Assembly: GCA_910575055.1 (NCBI GenBank)
Contig: CAJTDC010000028.1
Coordinates: 1 to 33,948 of the forward strand
DNA length: 33,948 nt
Direction of reading: 5' to 3'
DNA from: Clostridia bacterium
GTDB lineage: Bacteria > Bacillota > Clostridia > Lachnospirales > Anaerotignaceae
The position numbers and the translations under genes are program-made. The notes beneath the pieces are model-generated. The model saw only the letters and a program-made list of their open reading frames with translations. It searched no databases and had not been told where the DNA came from. Of the stretch, positions 7,250 through 16,276 are shown one piece after another (within the stretch, counting starts at the first letter, position 1; every line of letters starts with the position of its first letter).

Positions 7250-8683
7250 TTAATTAATTCTTACTTCTTTTCCTGCAATATCTATCATTTGATTTACTGT
7301 AATCTGGCTGGTTTTACATTGAAATATAATTTCCTCTTTTGCTGCCAAAAATATTTGGTCACCTGCCTGAAAATCAATATTTTGGTCACTTTTTAACAAT
7401 ATAGGTTCTGTACTTACGATTTCAATACCATTTTGAGTATGGAGCCTAATATAAGTAATATGTTCTTGTCCTGTTTGTTCATCTGTTCCATTACAACAAG
7501 TAATCAATATTTCTTCTGGGCTAAATTTTAACTCTTTTCCGTTTTTTGTTCTAAAATATTTTACATCTGGGTCACTTAACTTGTCGCTGCCTTTTTCCAA
7601 CATTCTAATCGAATTTATACCAACACCATCTTTTTCTTCTCTTGTCGGAAAATAAATCATAACAGTATCATCTACTTCTGGCATACAATACCAACCACTA
7701 TTTCCTTCTGCTGTATACATAGTAGTATAAGGAAAAGCATATGCTTCTTCTTTATTTACTTCCTCTGTATCTATTTCAAGTTGTACTTTTACTTTATCTT
7801 CAATTACTTCTAAAACTTTTCCTTTTAAAGATAAACCAACAATATTTTTATGGTATAACTTATCTTGTATAAAACTATTTTCACTAGATAATATATATTC
7901 ATATATGAGTATACCTTGTTTTATTTTTGCTGTTTTTTGTTTGATATAAAGTGTTATATCTTGAAATGTTACACTATCTCCTACACTAAAATTTTTATTT
8001 GTTTCTACATAAAACAATATAAAATCCAATTCCTTTAAATTTTCATTACCATTTTGATATAACCTTAAATATTGTTCCATATTTTTTTCAATACGATAAT
8101 GATATTGAGTTAAATCTCCTCTATTTTCTCCTTTTGGCATACCTATTGTAAATTTAGGTTTATCTGCTAAATAAAATGGTATAATAGGTGCTTGAAAATG
8201 AGAGGCAACTCTTTTGATAAACTCCCAATCTGTTTCCTGATACTGCATAATGAAATTTTCTATTGTTTTTCCCTCTGTTGCATTATCTATAACGTCACTG
8301 CCTTGATAAGGTTCTAATACCTTTTTTATCATATCAATATAAGTCATATTTCCATTTTGAAAAGATTGTGAGGATTTTTTAATATCAAGTAAATAAGTAT
8401 TAGAAAGTGCCTCAAGTGTTAGCCAATACACTCCTTGTTGTTTTTCTATTGTAATTTTTTTCACAATTCCTTGAAATAAAATTTGTTGTTGTTCTCCTCT
8501 TTGTTGTAATGTAATCTGTGTGCCTGCTTTTGTATTATAAATATCAGCATCTTCTTGTTCATCATAAAGTAATGCTGTCATATGTAGTATAGTGTGTTCA
8601 TTTATTTTTTCTTTCATTTCTAGTTCTTTTAATGATTTTATCATATATTGTTGTATTCCTAATTCCAGATATGTGCTATTCAT
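7250..8683 (-). CDS. VgrG/gp5-gp27-like spike protein, first copy
   Basis: The product is 477 residues from the ATG at 8683. A GTG at 8704 overlaps the previous stop (GTGA), but the ATG start aligns residue for residue with the start of the paralogue at 2087-3457 and follows GAGGAG by 13 bases. Residues 147-163 read YQETDWEFIKRVASHF; about residues 288-360 form an OB-like unit ending GWYCMPEVDDTVMIYFPT; the rest is short-repeat beta (LLKSDQNIDFQAGDQIFL). This is the gp27-hub/gp5-needle arrangement of VgrG/Pvc8-type spikes. It follows the PAAR-like tip gene and precedes the nuclease toxin, the common order of spike, tip and cargo. No peptidoglycan hydrolase domain is fused to it. Confidence 0.87.
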   Translation of the reverse strand: MNSTYLELGIQQYMIKSLKELEMKEKINEHTILHMTALLYDEQEDADIYNTKAGTQITLQQRGEQQQILFQGIVKKITIEKQQGVYWLTLEALSNTYLLDIKKSSQSFQNGNMTYIDMIKKVLEPYQGSDVIDNATEGKTIENFIMQYQETDWEFIKRVASHFQAPIIPFYLADKPKFTIGMPKGENRGDLTQYHYRIEKNMEQYLRLYQNGNENLKELDFILFYVETNKNFSVGDSVTFQDITLYIKQKTAKIKQGILIYEYILSSENSFIQDKLYHKNIVGLSLKGKVLEVIEDKVKVQLEIDTEEVNKEEAYAFPYTTMYTAEGNSGWYCMPEVDDTVMIYFPTREEKDGVGINSIRMLEKGSDKLSDPDVKYFRTKNGKELKFSPEEILITCCNGTDEQTGQEHITYIRLHTQNGIEIVSTEPILLKSDQNIDFQAGDQIFLAAKEEIIFQCKTSQITVNQMIDIAGKEVRIN

Positions 8684-8700
8684 ACTATCAAAACATCTCC

Positions 8701-9027
8701 TCACTTACTTTTAATTTTTATCACACCGCCCAACATACAAGGTACCATACAATTATTTAAAAGTGCTAACTCTTTATTTACTTTAAAATCTGTCTTTCCA
8801 TTCACCCAAGGCATACATATTACAGGAGTACAAGGAATAGGTGGATTACTTTTTTTACATAACTGAAAAGGTAGTATATTTTTTCCTACTACATTATCAA
8901 ATATCGTAGCTTGATTTTTTCCTGAAATACCAGAACCATGTGTCATAGGCACTTGTAACTTACTTGTCATTGTTCCCATTGTACATTCCAATGTGGTACC
9001 TTCTGTCACCATCCATATATCAGACAT
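8701..9027 (-). CDS. PAAR-like tip protein (DUF4280)
   Basis: The product is 108 residues from the ATG at 9027; an ATG at 9036 lies one base from AGGA and is too close to be used. The pattern VTEGTTLECTMGTMTSKLQVP at the start, then PFQLCKKSNPPIPCTP and the closing CMVPCMLGGVIKI, with paired Cys residues and P-rich turns, is that of DUF4280, a PAAR-like domain family that caps spike tips in non-Proteobacterial injection systems. The stop overlaps the possible GTG start of the spike gene, so the two are translationally linked. The Cys residues probably hold a metal in the cone; this is inference from PAAR proteins. Confidence 0.88.
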   Translation of the reverse strand: MSDIWMVTEGTTLECTMGTMTSKLQVPMTHGSGISGKNQATIFDNVVGKNILPFQLCKKSNPPIPCTPVICMPWVNGKTDFKVNKELALLNNCMVPCMLGGVIKIKSK

Positions 9028-9048
9028 TTTATTCATTTCCTTTCTCTA

Positions 9049-9468
9049 TCAAATATATAAAATACTAATAGCATCTTGTTTACTTTCTTTTTGTTCTATT
9101 TCTAATGAAATTTCCATAAATTTTTTATTATCTGTTAAAAAAGTTTCTTGAAAAGACAATACTCTAGCATCTGGAAATATGACTTTTCTATGAAAAAAAT
9201 CTGCATAAGTTTGCTCTACAATCACTTCTCTATAACTATCTTGTTTTTGATTACATTGTTTTGCCCATTTTTCAATTTCATTGAGTGCTGCTACTGCTGT
9301 AATACTGCCTTGATTAATTTGCCCCTTTATAAACAACTTACAAGTAGTATCATTGCCTTTTGCTAAGGTATCTTCTCCTGTTGTAACTTCTAATGCAGAA
9401 TATAGCATACTTTTCATTGACAATTCTGCTTTTTTACCTCCACCATTTACACAAAAAGAAATTCCCAT
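9049..9468 (-). CDS. Tube-like (Hcp/gp19-type) paralogue, third copy
   Basis: This 139-residue protein aligns with the proteins at 9484-9879 and 22328-22753: a short N-terminal strand after MGI with GGG, a central K-L-F-I-x-G strand, IEKWAKQC, DSYREVIVEQ, then VIFPDARVLSFQET and a final strand ending EIEQKES. These are the landmarks of a small beta-barrel tube protomer. It carries an extra C-terminal tail of about 10 residues. It lies directly between another tube-like gene and the PAAR-like gene, so it may be a tube initiator, terminator or spike adaptor rather than the bulk tube. Ribosome site GGAGG lies 7 bases before the ATG. Confidence 0.7.
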   Translation of the reverse strand: MGISFCVNGGGKKAELSMKSMLYSALEVTTGEDTLAKGNDTTCKLFIKGQINQGSITAVAALNEIEKWAKQCNQKQDSYREVIVEQTYADFFHRKVIFPDARVLSFQETFLTDNKKFMEISLEIEQKESKQDAISILYI

Positions 9469-9483
9469 ACAAAAACCTCCTTA

Positions 9484-9879
9484 TCAATGTGTTCCTTTAC
9501 ATTCTCGTATTACAATTTCATAGCCCGCTCGGCCTCTTTTAGAAGAAAAAGTATCTTTATAGCGTACAACAAATGCTTTTTCAAAATTCACTTCTTGTAT
9601 TTTAATGCCTATAGAATCAAACAGTTGCATAGAAAACTGCCTATAACAATTTTCGTCTATACTAGGACAAAACGCCCATTCTGCTAATTTTGAAATATTG
9701 ACTGTTTCCAAACCACCACTATGTAAATCAATTTCTCCAATGAGTGTTACTGTATCTACGCTTTCCTCCATATATTTCGTTTGTGTTCCTTCTGTTATGG
9801 TATATTCACTTTTTAATATACTTCTTTCTGTCAGTATAATATTTTTACCTCCACCATCAATATGAACTTGTATAGACAA
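9484..9879 (-). CDS. Tube-like (Hcp/gp19-type) paralogue, second copy
   Basis: The product is 131 residues from a TTG start, which follows AGGAGG by 8 bases. It shares with the main tube-like protein (22328-22753) the end pattern FVVRYKDTF (there FVVDYQESY) followed by a strand of the form xEIVIRxxK, the central LAEWAF (there IAKWSV), and CYRQFSMQLF (there SYRKATVEIV). It is 10 residues shorter than the main copy. Together with the next gene it forms a pair of divergent tube paralogues next to the spike genes. A role as inner-tube adaptor at the baseplate or as loaded tube variant is inferred from position. Confidence 0.7.
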   Translation of the reverse strand: MSIQVHIDGGGKNIILTERSILKSEYTITEGTQTKYMEESVDTVTLIGEIDLHSGGLETVNISKLAEWAFCPSIDENCYRQFSMQLFDSIGIKIQEVNFEKAFVVRYKDTFSSKRGRAGYEIVIRECKGTH

Positions 9880-9893
9880 TACTGTCGCCTCCT

Positions 9894-11897
9894 TTAATAT
9901 CTTTTTCGTTTTCTTTTATAACGCAGTTCTAATTCTGTTACATTATCTTCAAATGTAATATAAACTTTATCTTCATACTGTAATATTTCTTTTTTCTTTT
10001 TGGGAATGTCTTTTCCTTTATATGTAATTACACAATCTGTATCATGATAAAATAGCACTGTTCCGTTTTTACCTGCTCCAATATAAATTTTATGTGCTTC
10101 TGGCAGCTTTTCTGTGACATCTAATATGTGGAACAATTCTCCTAATGTAATACTTTTTTTGTTATCAATATAAGATGCTTCCCAATGTAATACAGGTATT
10201 TCATTTCCACTATATGTATTTAAAAAATATCCTTCAAACGTTGCATTTGAAAAAATGGTTTCTCCTGAGAATATAGGCTGTTGCTGTATTTGCTGTTTTT
10301 GTTGAGGGCGTTTTTTGATAACAAATAAATAAAATAAAAGTAATGCGATAAATAAAAGCAATATTACCAGTGCAACATTTTTGTAGTACAACCAAAAAGG
10401 CAATATATGAAATGTCAGTGTTTCTGTTATCACTCCGCCCCTGCCATCTGAAACATATAAATTGACTTGTTTTTGTTGCTCTTTTTCCGTGTTAATGAGT
10501 AATATATTTTTATCTATATTGCAATCTGTATTTTCTGTTTGATATACTAAAGTATCTCCATCATTCTCTTTAAAATATTGGTTTAAATCAATTTGTTGTG
10601 TTTGTTTTTTTTGAAGTAAATTGATTTCCTTTTTTTCTGTTGTGTAAGGTAATGTGTTAGACAATTCCATGTCATAAGGTGTCGTTTTTCTTTGATACAA
10701 TCCATTTTTGACAGTTGCCTCAAAACGATATTGTTTAGGATTGCTGTTTTCAAAAGAAGCAAGCATTGCATTTCCAGCATTTCCCATAGTAATTTTTTGC
10801 TTTTCGCCTGTTTTAGTATCTGTTACAGTGAGTTCTCCTGTCATATTTTCATACAACTTTTTATCTGTTATAACTTGTGCTGTATCTGTTTGATATAACT
10901 TCACTGTGATAGGTAAATGCAAAAGTGCATTGTTTTGTATCTGTTCTATTTTAGGTAGTACAGTAATGTGATGTATCGTCTGCACTGTAATATTATCGTT
11001 CTGAGGTATATCAAACTGTATATTTACAGCATCTTGAGAAGGTTCATATACTTTTATCACAGCATAGTTTTCAGAATATGTAATGCTACTATTTTTGCAA
11101 TCTGTTGTAATATCTTTGATGCCATATTGTGTATGTATGATAATATCAGAACTGTCAGCAAAACCATTTATCATATTGATTTGTTTTTGATAGTTTCCGC
11201 TGTCTAAAAAGTTGTCTATGACATTGACATTATATTTTGTAATGTCTTGATACATATTTTGAAATAATTCAGATAACTGATTTGACTGTTGTAATGTGTA
11301 ACTTTTTCCTCCTGTTTGCTCTGCTATTTTCTGCAAATAGGAAGTATCTAAATTTCCTGTTCTGCTTAAACCGATTGTAAAAATATGAGTATTTGTTTGA
11401 TTTGCTTTTGTGTAAGCATAGGCTTCATCATTATAAGAGTGCTGTATTGTTCTGCCTGTTTTGCTTGCTTTTAAATCTGTCTCACCATCTGAGAAAAGTA
11501 GTATATTATTTTGTTGTTGTTCTCCATCTGGCAATAAATTGACTGCTTCTTTTAATGCTAGACCAATATCAGTATTGCCTTTTCTTGTCATACTTTGTAC
11601 TTTTTGCTGTATGTTTTCTACAGCAGTTTTATCAGAAACAGAATTTAAAGGTATGCTTTCTAATATGGTATCATCATAAAGCACAAGCCCAACATTAACA
11701 TCTGAAAATGCAGCATCTGTAAACAATTTTATCAATTCTCCTGATAAATTCTCTTTATCATTAAAATTCATAGAATTGCTACAATCTACAACAAATACCA
11801 TATTCACATTTTTTTGTTGTAATTCATTTCCATAAACCGGCATACAAAAAATGCTCATACATAACATAAAAAATAAAATGATATTGTTTTTTATCAT
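9894..11897 (-). CDS. Membrane-anchored von Willebrand factor A protein
   Basis: This 667-residue protein has a signal peptide (residues 1-23, hydrophobic core then VYG-NE), an extracellular VWA domain with an intact metal site (Asp38-x-Ser40-x-Ser42, Thr109, Asp137 in FSDGE), a long beta-rich middle containing a cadherin-like DGDTLVYQ...SDGRGG segment, one transmembrane helix at about 500-525, and a cytosolic tail of about 135 residues ending in a basic stretch (RYKRKRKRY). VWA MIDAS sites bind ligands or partner proteins through a divalent ion. In this operon it would expose an adhesive or sensing domain outside the cell and a docking tail inside, suited to anchoring the injection device or sensing contact. 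Start after AGGAGG, spacing 11. Confidence 0.8.
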   Translation of the reverse strand: MIKNNIILFFMLCMSIFCMPVYGNELQQKNVNMVFVVDCSNSMNFNDKENLSGELIKLFTDAAFSDVNVGLVLYDDTILESIPLNSVSDKTAVENIQQKVQSMTRKGNTDIGLALKEAVNLLPDGEQQQNNILLFSDGETDLKASKTGRTIQHSYNDEAYAYTKANQTNTHIFTIGLSRTGNLDTSYLQKIAEQTGGKSYTLQQSNQLSELFQNMYQDITKYNVNVIDNFLDSGNYQKQINMINGFADSSDIIIHTQYGIKDITTDCKNSSITYSENYAVIKVYEPSQDAVNIQFDIPQNDNITVQTIHHITVLPKIEQIQNNALLHLPITVKLYQTDTAQVITDKKLYENMTGELTVTDTKTGEKQKITMGNAGNAMLASFENSNPKQYRFEATVKNGLYQRKTTPYDMELSNTLPYTTEKKEINLLQKKQTQQIDLNQYFKENDGDTLVYQTENTDCNIDKNILLINTEKEQQKQVNLYVSDGRGGVITETLTFHILPFWLYYKNVALVILLLFIALLLFYLFVIKKRPQQKQQIQQQPIFSGETIFSNATFEGYFLNTYSGNEIPVLHWEASYIDNKKSITLGELFHILDVTEKLPEAHKIYIGAGKNGTVLFYHDTDCVITYKGKDIPKKKKEILQYEDKVYITFEDNVTELELRYKRKRKRY

Positions 11898-11927
11898 ACT
11901 TTTGTTACCCTCCTTTCTCTTCTATAT

Positions 11928-12701
11928 TTAATCCATTATAATTTTAGAAAATCCCGTTCTTTTTTTGTTTACCATTTTGCTGTTTTTTCTGATTTCTTCC
12001 AATATTTTTACAAGCTGTTTATGTATTTCTGCATTAGATAATTCTTTCGGTAATTCTCCCATTTTGTAAGCAATGTATTGTTGTATCACAGCACGTTCTA
12101 CTTTTTGGCTGTTTAAACATAGCATACAAAATGAAATATCCACACCATCTTTTAACTGATAAGAAAATGCCTCTTTTGCAAAGTATTGCAATATTGTTTT
12201 GTTTAATGTGTGTTGATGTTGTCCTGCATATTTCACATGAACAATATTGATTGTGTTGTATTCTGTTGTAAAATCATATAAATCTTGATATTCACTTCTC
12301 AAATAAGCCCCTTTTTTTAATCGAAAACGCCCTAATTCTATTTGATTAGGCAATAAATTTATATCATCATCTATATTGATTTGAATTTCATTTATTTTAT
12401 AATCTTTTTCCTGTATTTCATCACAAAAACATAGTTTTAACATGACATCTTTTTCTGTTTCCTGATAAGATATGGTAATAGGTTCAGACATCACATAAAT
12501 CACGCCATGATATTTTATAATGCCTTTTGATATGGTAATGATTTCTTTATTGACAGTAGGAATAAAACCACAAACAATACCATCTGACATATCTTCACAA
12601 AAAATATCAAGTACATCTCTAGGAAAATCTCTTAAATTTTCTAGCATACTAATTTTTAATATTCTATCTTTTTTAAAAAACGGATATTTTATTTGCTGCA
12701 A
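11928..12701 (-). CDS. Unknown protein of the injection block, TTG start
   Basis: The product is 257 residues from a TTG at 12701, which has GGAGG 7 bases upstream; a longer reading from TTG at 12716 overlaps the ribosome site and is not used. The first half has alternating strands with PFFKKDRILKI, ISKGIIKYHGVIYVMSEPI and ELGRFRLKKGAYLR; the second half is helical with QYIAYKMGELPKELSNAEIH and a basic end. This two-part design (beta N-half, helical C-half) would suit a baseplate or connector protein such as TssK-like adaptors, but no sequence motif proves it. It lies between the VWA gene and the Hsp70-like gene, downstream of a hairpin array. No signal peptide. Confidence 0.6.
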   Translation of the reverse strand: MQQIKYPFFKKDRILKISMLENLRDFPRDVLDIFCEDMSDGIVCGFIPTVNKEIITISKGIIKYHGVIYVMSEPITISYQETEKDVMLKLCFCDEIQEKDYKINEIQINIDDDINLLPNQIELGRFRLKKGAYLRSEYQDLYDFTTEYNTINIVHVKYAGQHQHTLNKTILQYFAKEAFSYQLKDGVDISFCMLCLNSQKVERAVIQQYIAYKMGELPKELSNAEIHKQLVKILEEIRKNSKMVNKKRTGFSKIIMD

Positions 12702-12716
12702 AATAATTCCTCCCAA

Positions 12717-12896
12717 AACCTTAAGGGCGTTGCCCTCAAACTCCTACTTCTTTCTTGAAAGAAAGAAGCAAAGAACTTTATTGCAAAAACTACGTTTTTG
12801 CTGAATTAATATATTTTTTTAAGGGAACGCAGTTCCCGTTTAAAAATTTTGTCCAACTTTTTCAAAAGTTGGTGGGGCAAAGCCCTACGGTCTTTC
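12717..12896. repeat. Mosaic palindrome array, copy A
   Basis: The gap between the 257-residue gene and the Hsp70-like gene is almost wholly made of back-to-back hairpins: AGGGCGTTGCCCT (12724-12736), a stem CTTCTTTC/GAAAGAAG around TTGAAA (starts at 12748), GCAAAAACTACGTTTTTGC (12783-12801), GGGAACGCAGTTCCC (12823-12837), a CCAACTTTT/AAAAGTTGG stem (12853-12872) and GGGCAAAGCCC (12875-12885). The order and spacing match copy B at 19719-19975, while several stem bases differ in a paired way. Neither array has an open frame of note. Function unknown; it could shape the mRNA, limit decay or be a mobile remnant. Confidence 0.85.
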
Positions 12897-15524
12897 TTAC
12901 TTCATTCCATCAAAAAAACCTCTTTCCCACTCGTCGCTTTCAAAAGGAAAATATCGCTTTTCTCCCATCAAAAGTTGTCCTTCTTTTCTCGCTATAGGCA
13001 ATGCACAAAATCCCCATTTGTCACCATACGAAAATGTAAATAACTTCATTTCACCATCTACTATATTGTCAATGTCATCCTGCAATATTTTGTCTGCATA
13101 TTCTTCACTTGTCTGTTCATAAGTCGTTTGCTGTAACTCTTCTGGCAGTATTGTTAATTGATAAGTATGCAATATTGTATTTTCTTGATTTTTCAACAGT
13201 AAATCTATTTTTTCTGTATCAATATTTTTAGACACAAAACCATATGTTTTTGTGATTTTTTCAAAACTGGACATCATAATCACTTCTGTGTCATTGTATG
13301 TAACTGTTGTAAGTTGATAAGGTGTAATATGCACTTCATCTGTCAATATGGGAGCAATTAAACCAATTTTTTTGGCATTTTCATATTGTATCGCACCCTC
13401 CACGCAACTTAATTTATAATGCTGTACTGTTTTTTTACTTCCAGAAGTTTCAATGATTTTACCAGCAATATACTCTTTCATAGCTTCTCGAAATAAATCA
13501 ATACTGCTTGTCTGTCCTGTCAACTTTATAAAACTGTAATCTTGTAGTAAATCTTGTTCATACAAAGGTTCTATAAATTTTTTAACAATACTATAAATAT
13601 CTCCTTTGATTAAAAAGTCAATTTCCTGTTTGTTTATTACAATTTCAGGGAAATCTGTTCGCAACTGCATAGTATTGTTTTTCAATATGACATTCAGCTT
13701 CCAAGTCTGCTCTGCTATGATTTTAGTATCATTTTCATTTTTTTTGATACCTTGTTTATGAAAAATTGTTCTTGTAATATTGCTATTTTTGTAAAAGTCA
13801 ATTTTGATATTTTCTGCTAAATTCCATAAAAAGTAAAAATTACTTCTCACTTTGTTATAGCTTTCTGCATCTTTTTGTTTATATTTTAAAAACTGTGTAG
13901 GTATGATACTTTCGCAGTTTTCATATTGTTTTTCTAATTCTTCATACAATATATTTTTTCCAAATTCATCGATATATTTATAAATCTCTGTACTGCTTGT
14001 TTTTAACAATTCCCCAATAAAAGGCACTTTTTGTTTTTGATAATATGCCGAAAACAATATTTTTAAATACTGCATAATACGATAGGTGATATTATTTCCG
14101 CCAAAATGAATATCCCCATTGGCATACACTGTTTTTAAATCTAACTGATATGTGATTTTATTGTCCTCTATAGTATAGATACAACTTGTTAAATCTGTTG
14201 TACCGCCTCCACAATCCATAACAAGTGCTTTATATTCTTCTCCTTCTTCAAAATTTCTGTTTTTTATTTGATTTGAAATACTGTTGTATAATACCGCAAT
14301 GCCCTCATCTAATGCTGTAATAGTTGATACAATATAATCTTTTCCCAGTATTTCAGTATACATATTTAAAAACTGCTGTTTTTGACGTACAGGGCTTGTG
14401 ATATGCAGCTTTTTATATTTGCATTTATGTCTTTGTTCCGCTGCTCTAATAATGTAATAAAAATATTGTTTTAATATTTCTTTTCGGGGAACAAAAGCAA
14501 TATTTCCTTTTTCATCATATATTTCTTCTATTTTTTCATAATTATTTACCCATTTTTTGATTTCATAAAATACGCTTGCTTTGCTGTTAAAACTATCTCT
14601 CGACGCTGTATACACAGCATCATAGCCATAGCGATAAGTGATATTTTCAGTATCAGAACAGTCTTTTACACTGATAACAGTGGGGAATGTTTCTACAAAT
14701 ATCTTTTCATTTTTTTCATCCACTGTTTCAAATTTGATTTTGTCTATGCTGCCAAACTCTATGCCTCTTTTTATCAATTCCTTTTGCGTATGTTCTGGAT
14801 ATTGTCGCTCATCCATGTAAGCACCTAATGCCGTATTACTTGTACCAAAATCAATCACAAGCGTTGTGCTGATTTCTTTGGTGCGACTGATAAAAAGTTC
14901 TGCGATTGTTTTGGTGTAGCAGTTGTATTGTATAGGCTGTAATTTTGCCAAACCATAATAATAACAATAAAATGCCCCTGAAGTTGTTTCGTCTAAAAAT
15001 CCCAAACTATAGTTTTTATAAATTGCTTCCTGTAAATCTGGTTTCATCATTCTATAATTGTTAATTAAAAAGTTCTGTCCATTTTCTTGTATCATATTCC
15101 ATATACCACATACATTTTTTTGCTCGTCCAACAAAAGCACATTTCCACCATATTTTTTATCTGTCACAACAATATACTGGTCATCTGTTGTAATATCGTT
15201 ATCCAAATATGCTGCAATACGTGCTGTAATGCGGAACTGTTTTTCAGAACTGATACAATTCAAATGTTTTTTTAATTTATGGAATACTTCTTTATTCCAA
15301 TCTTCAGAATAAAAGTCAATGTATTCAAACTGCTGTTGTCCTCTATATTTCAATATCGTATCAACGATGTATTTTCTATCCAATTTATAAGCAACACCAA
15401 TGACTATTTTTTCTGTTTTGCATACTTCTCTTAACTGGAGTGTTGTCAGTCGTTCCAGTTCTTCGCGGCTGTACAAAGCGTTTACTATTTTATCTCCTTT
15501 ATGCAATTGATAAGTATATTTCAT
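12897..15524 (-). CDS. Hsp70/actin-like ATPase with N-terminal extension
   Basis: The product is 875 residues. Residues 20-62 resemble a SAP/Rho-N type helical unit (LTTLQLREVCK...DRKYIVDTILKYR). The nucleotide-binding fold starts with the phosphate-1 motif VIDFGTSNTALGAYM (223-237) and has the phosphate-2 motif VMDCGGGTTDLTSCIY (about 437-452), both complete, so ATP binding is expected. The C-terminal half is not a classical Hsp70 substrate domain. The family resembles DUF5716/SrfB-like Hsp70 relatives seen in similar clostridial clusters. The block also encodes a J-domain protein (21712-22164), so the pair may assemble or recycle the injection machine in place of a ClpV-type ATPase; this is inference. 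Start after GGAGGAG, spacing 7. Confidence 0.8.
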   Translation of the reverse strand: MKYTYQLHKGDKIVNALYSREELERLTTLQLREVCKTEKIVIGVAYKLDRKYIVDTILKYRGQQQFEYIDFYSEDWNKEVFHKLKKHLNCISSEKQFRITARIAAYLDNDITTDDQYIVVTDKKYGGNVLLLDEQKNVCGIWNMIQENGQNFLINNYRMMKPDLQEAIYKNYSLGFLDETTSGAFYCYYYGLAKLQPIQYNCYTKTIAELFISRTKEISTTLVIDFGTSNTALGAYMDERQYPEHTQKELIKRGIEFGSIDKIKFETVDEKNEKIFVETFPTVISVKDCSDTENITYRYGYDAVYTASRDSFNSKASVFYEIKKWVNNYEKIEEIYDEKGNIAFVPRKEILKQYFYYIIRAAEQRHKCKYKKLHITSPVRQKQQFLNMYTEILGKDYIVSTITALDEGIAVLYNSISNQIKNRNFEEGEEYKALVMDCGGGTTDLTSCIYTIEDNKITYQLDLKTVYANGDIHFGGNNITYRIMQYLKILFSAYYQKQKVPFIGELLKTSSTEIYKYIDEFGKNILYEELEKQYENCESIIPTQFLKYKQKDAESYNKVRSNFYFLWNLAENIKIDFYKNSNITRTIFHKQGIKKNENDTKIIAEQTWKLNVILKNNTMQLRTDFPEIVINKQEIDFLIKGDIYSIVKKFIEPLYEQDLLQDYSFIKLTGQTSSIDLFREAMKEYIAGKIIETSGSKKTVQHYKLSCVEGAIQYENAKKIGLIAPILTDEVHITPYQLTTVTYNDTEVIMMSSFEKITKTYGFVSKNIDTEKIDLLLKNQENTILHTYQLTILPEELQQTTYEQTSEEYADKILQDDIDNIVDGEMKLFTFSYGDKWGFCALPIARKEGQLLMGEKRYFPFESDEWERGFFDGMK

Positions 15525-15540
15525 GCTCTCTCCTCCAGTT

Positions 15541-15586
15541 TATTTATTTAAATTCTTGGGCGTTGCCCCATACCCCTGCAATGTCT
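15541..15586. repeat. Partial palindrome element
   Basis: This junction between the 229-residue gene and the Hsp70-like gene holds a single hairpin GGGCGTTGCCC (15557-15567), the same unit that opens array A. It appears to be a truncated relic of the same repeat family. Confidence 0.5.
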
Positions 15587-16276
15587 TTAATAGTTCATAA
15601 TGTGTTCTATTTTCATTAAATCGTCTACCCCAATTACACCGAAAATGTTTTCCCAGTACACTTCTACAGTGCATTTGAAAGGTAAAAATAAATATTTAAT
15701 TACTTCTAATTTTTGCTCTTTTTGCTCTGTTTGTTTTGTTCTTAAATAAAATATAATTTCATCTCTTTCCTCTGCATTTGAAAAAATGTATGTACTTGTA
15801 AATATTCTTCTTACAGTATCTCGTAATAAATAAACGCCTTCTCCTGTTTCATACAATCGCAATAGATTATTCGCAAGTGTTTTCTTTTCTTCTGCTGTAA
15901 ACACATTTATTTTTTGTTTGATATATTCTCCAAAATATCCCTGCTCCAAATCCCTCATAATAAAATGAATATAATATTCTCTTTTATTCATGCCCATAAG
16001 CACATCAATATCTTTTAAATGATGTATTGCTAAATCATGACAAACTTCTATTGTTTGTTGATTTTCATTGAGGTTAGGCTCAAATAGCTGTTTAAATATA
16101 TCAAAATATCTATAAAAGGGATTGATTTCTACATGATAAGGGACATCTGTTTCATTCATGCACTCCATACTCAGTTCCATATAAGCGGAAAAAGGTTGTC
16201 CTATGGTATAAAAAATATCATTTTCATTCATTCCCTTTTGTATTGCTTTTATGGCTAATTCCCAAATATAATTCAT
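15587..16276 (-). CDS. Unknown all-helical protein of the injection block
   Basis: The product is 229 residues from the ATG at 16276, whose bases overlap the stop of the preceding gene (ATGA) and which stands 7 bases after AGGAG. The ATG at 16294 overlaps that ribosome site, so I reject it. The protein is helical, acidic and contains aromatic clusters (PFYRYFDIFKQLFEP, REYYIHFIMRDLEQGYFGEYI). No conserved motif is visible. Coupling by overlap to the 424-residue protein argues that both products sit in the same complex in similar amounts. A baseplate or connector role is the simplest guess. In databases such proteins may carry arbitrary names, which I do not adopt. Confidence 0.6.
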   Translation of the reverse strand: MNYIWELAIKAIQKGMNENDIFYTIGQPFSAYMELSMECMNETDVPYHVEINPFYRYFDIFKQLFEPNLNENQQTIEVCHDLAIHHLKDIDVLMGMNKREYYIHFIMRDLEQGYFGEYIKQKINVFTAEEKKTLANNLLRLYETGEGVYLLRDTVRRIFTSTYIFSNAEERDEIIFYLRTKQTEQKEQKLEVIKYLFLPFKCTVEVYWENIFGVIGVDDLMKIEHIMNY

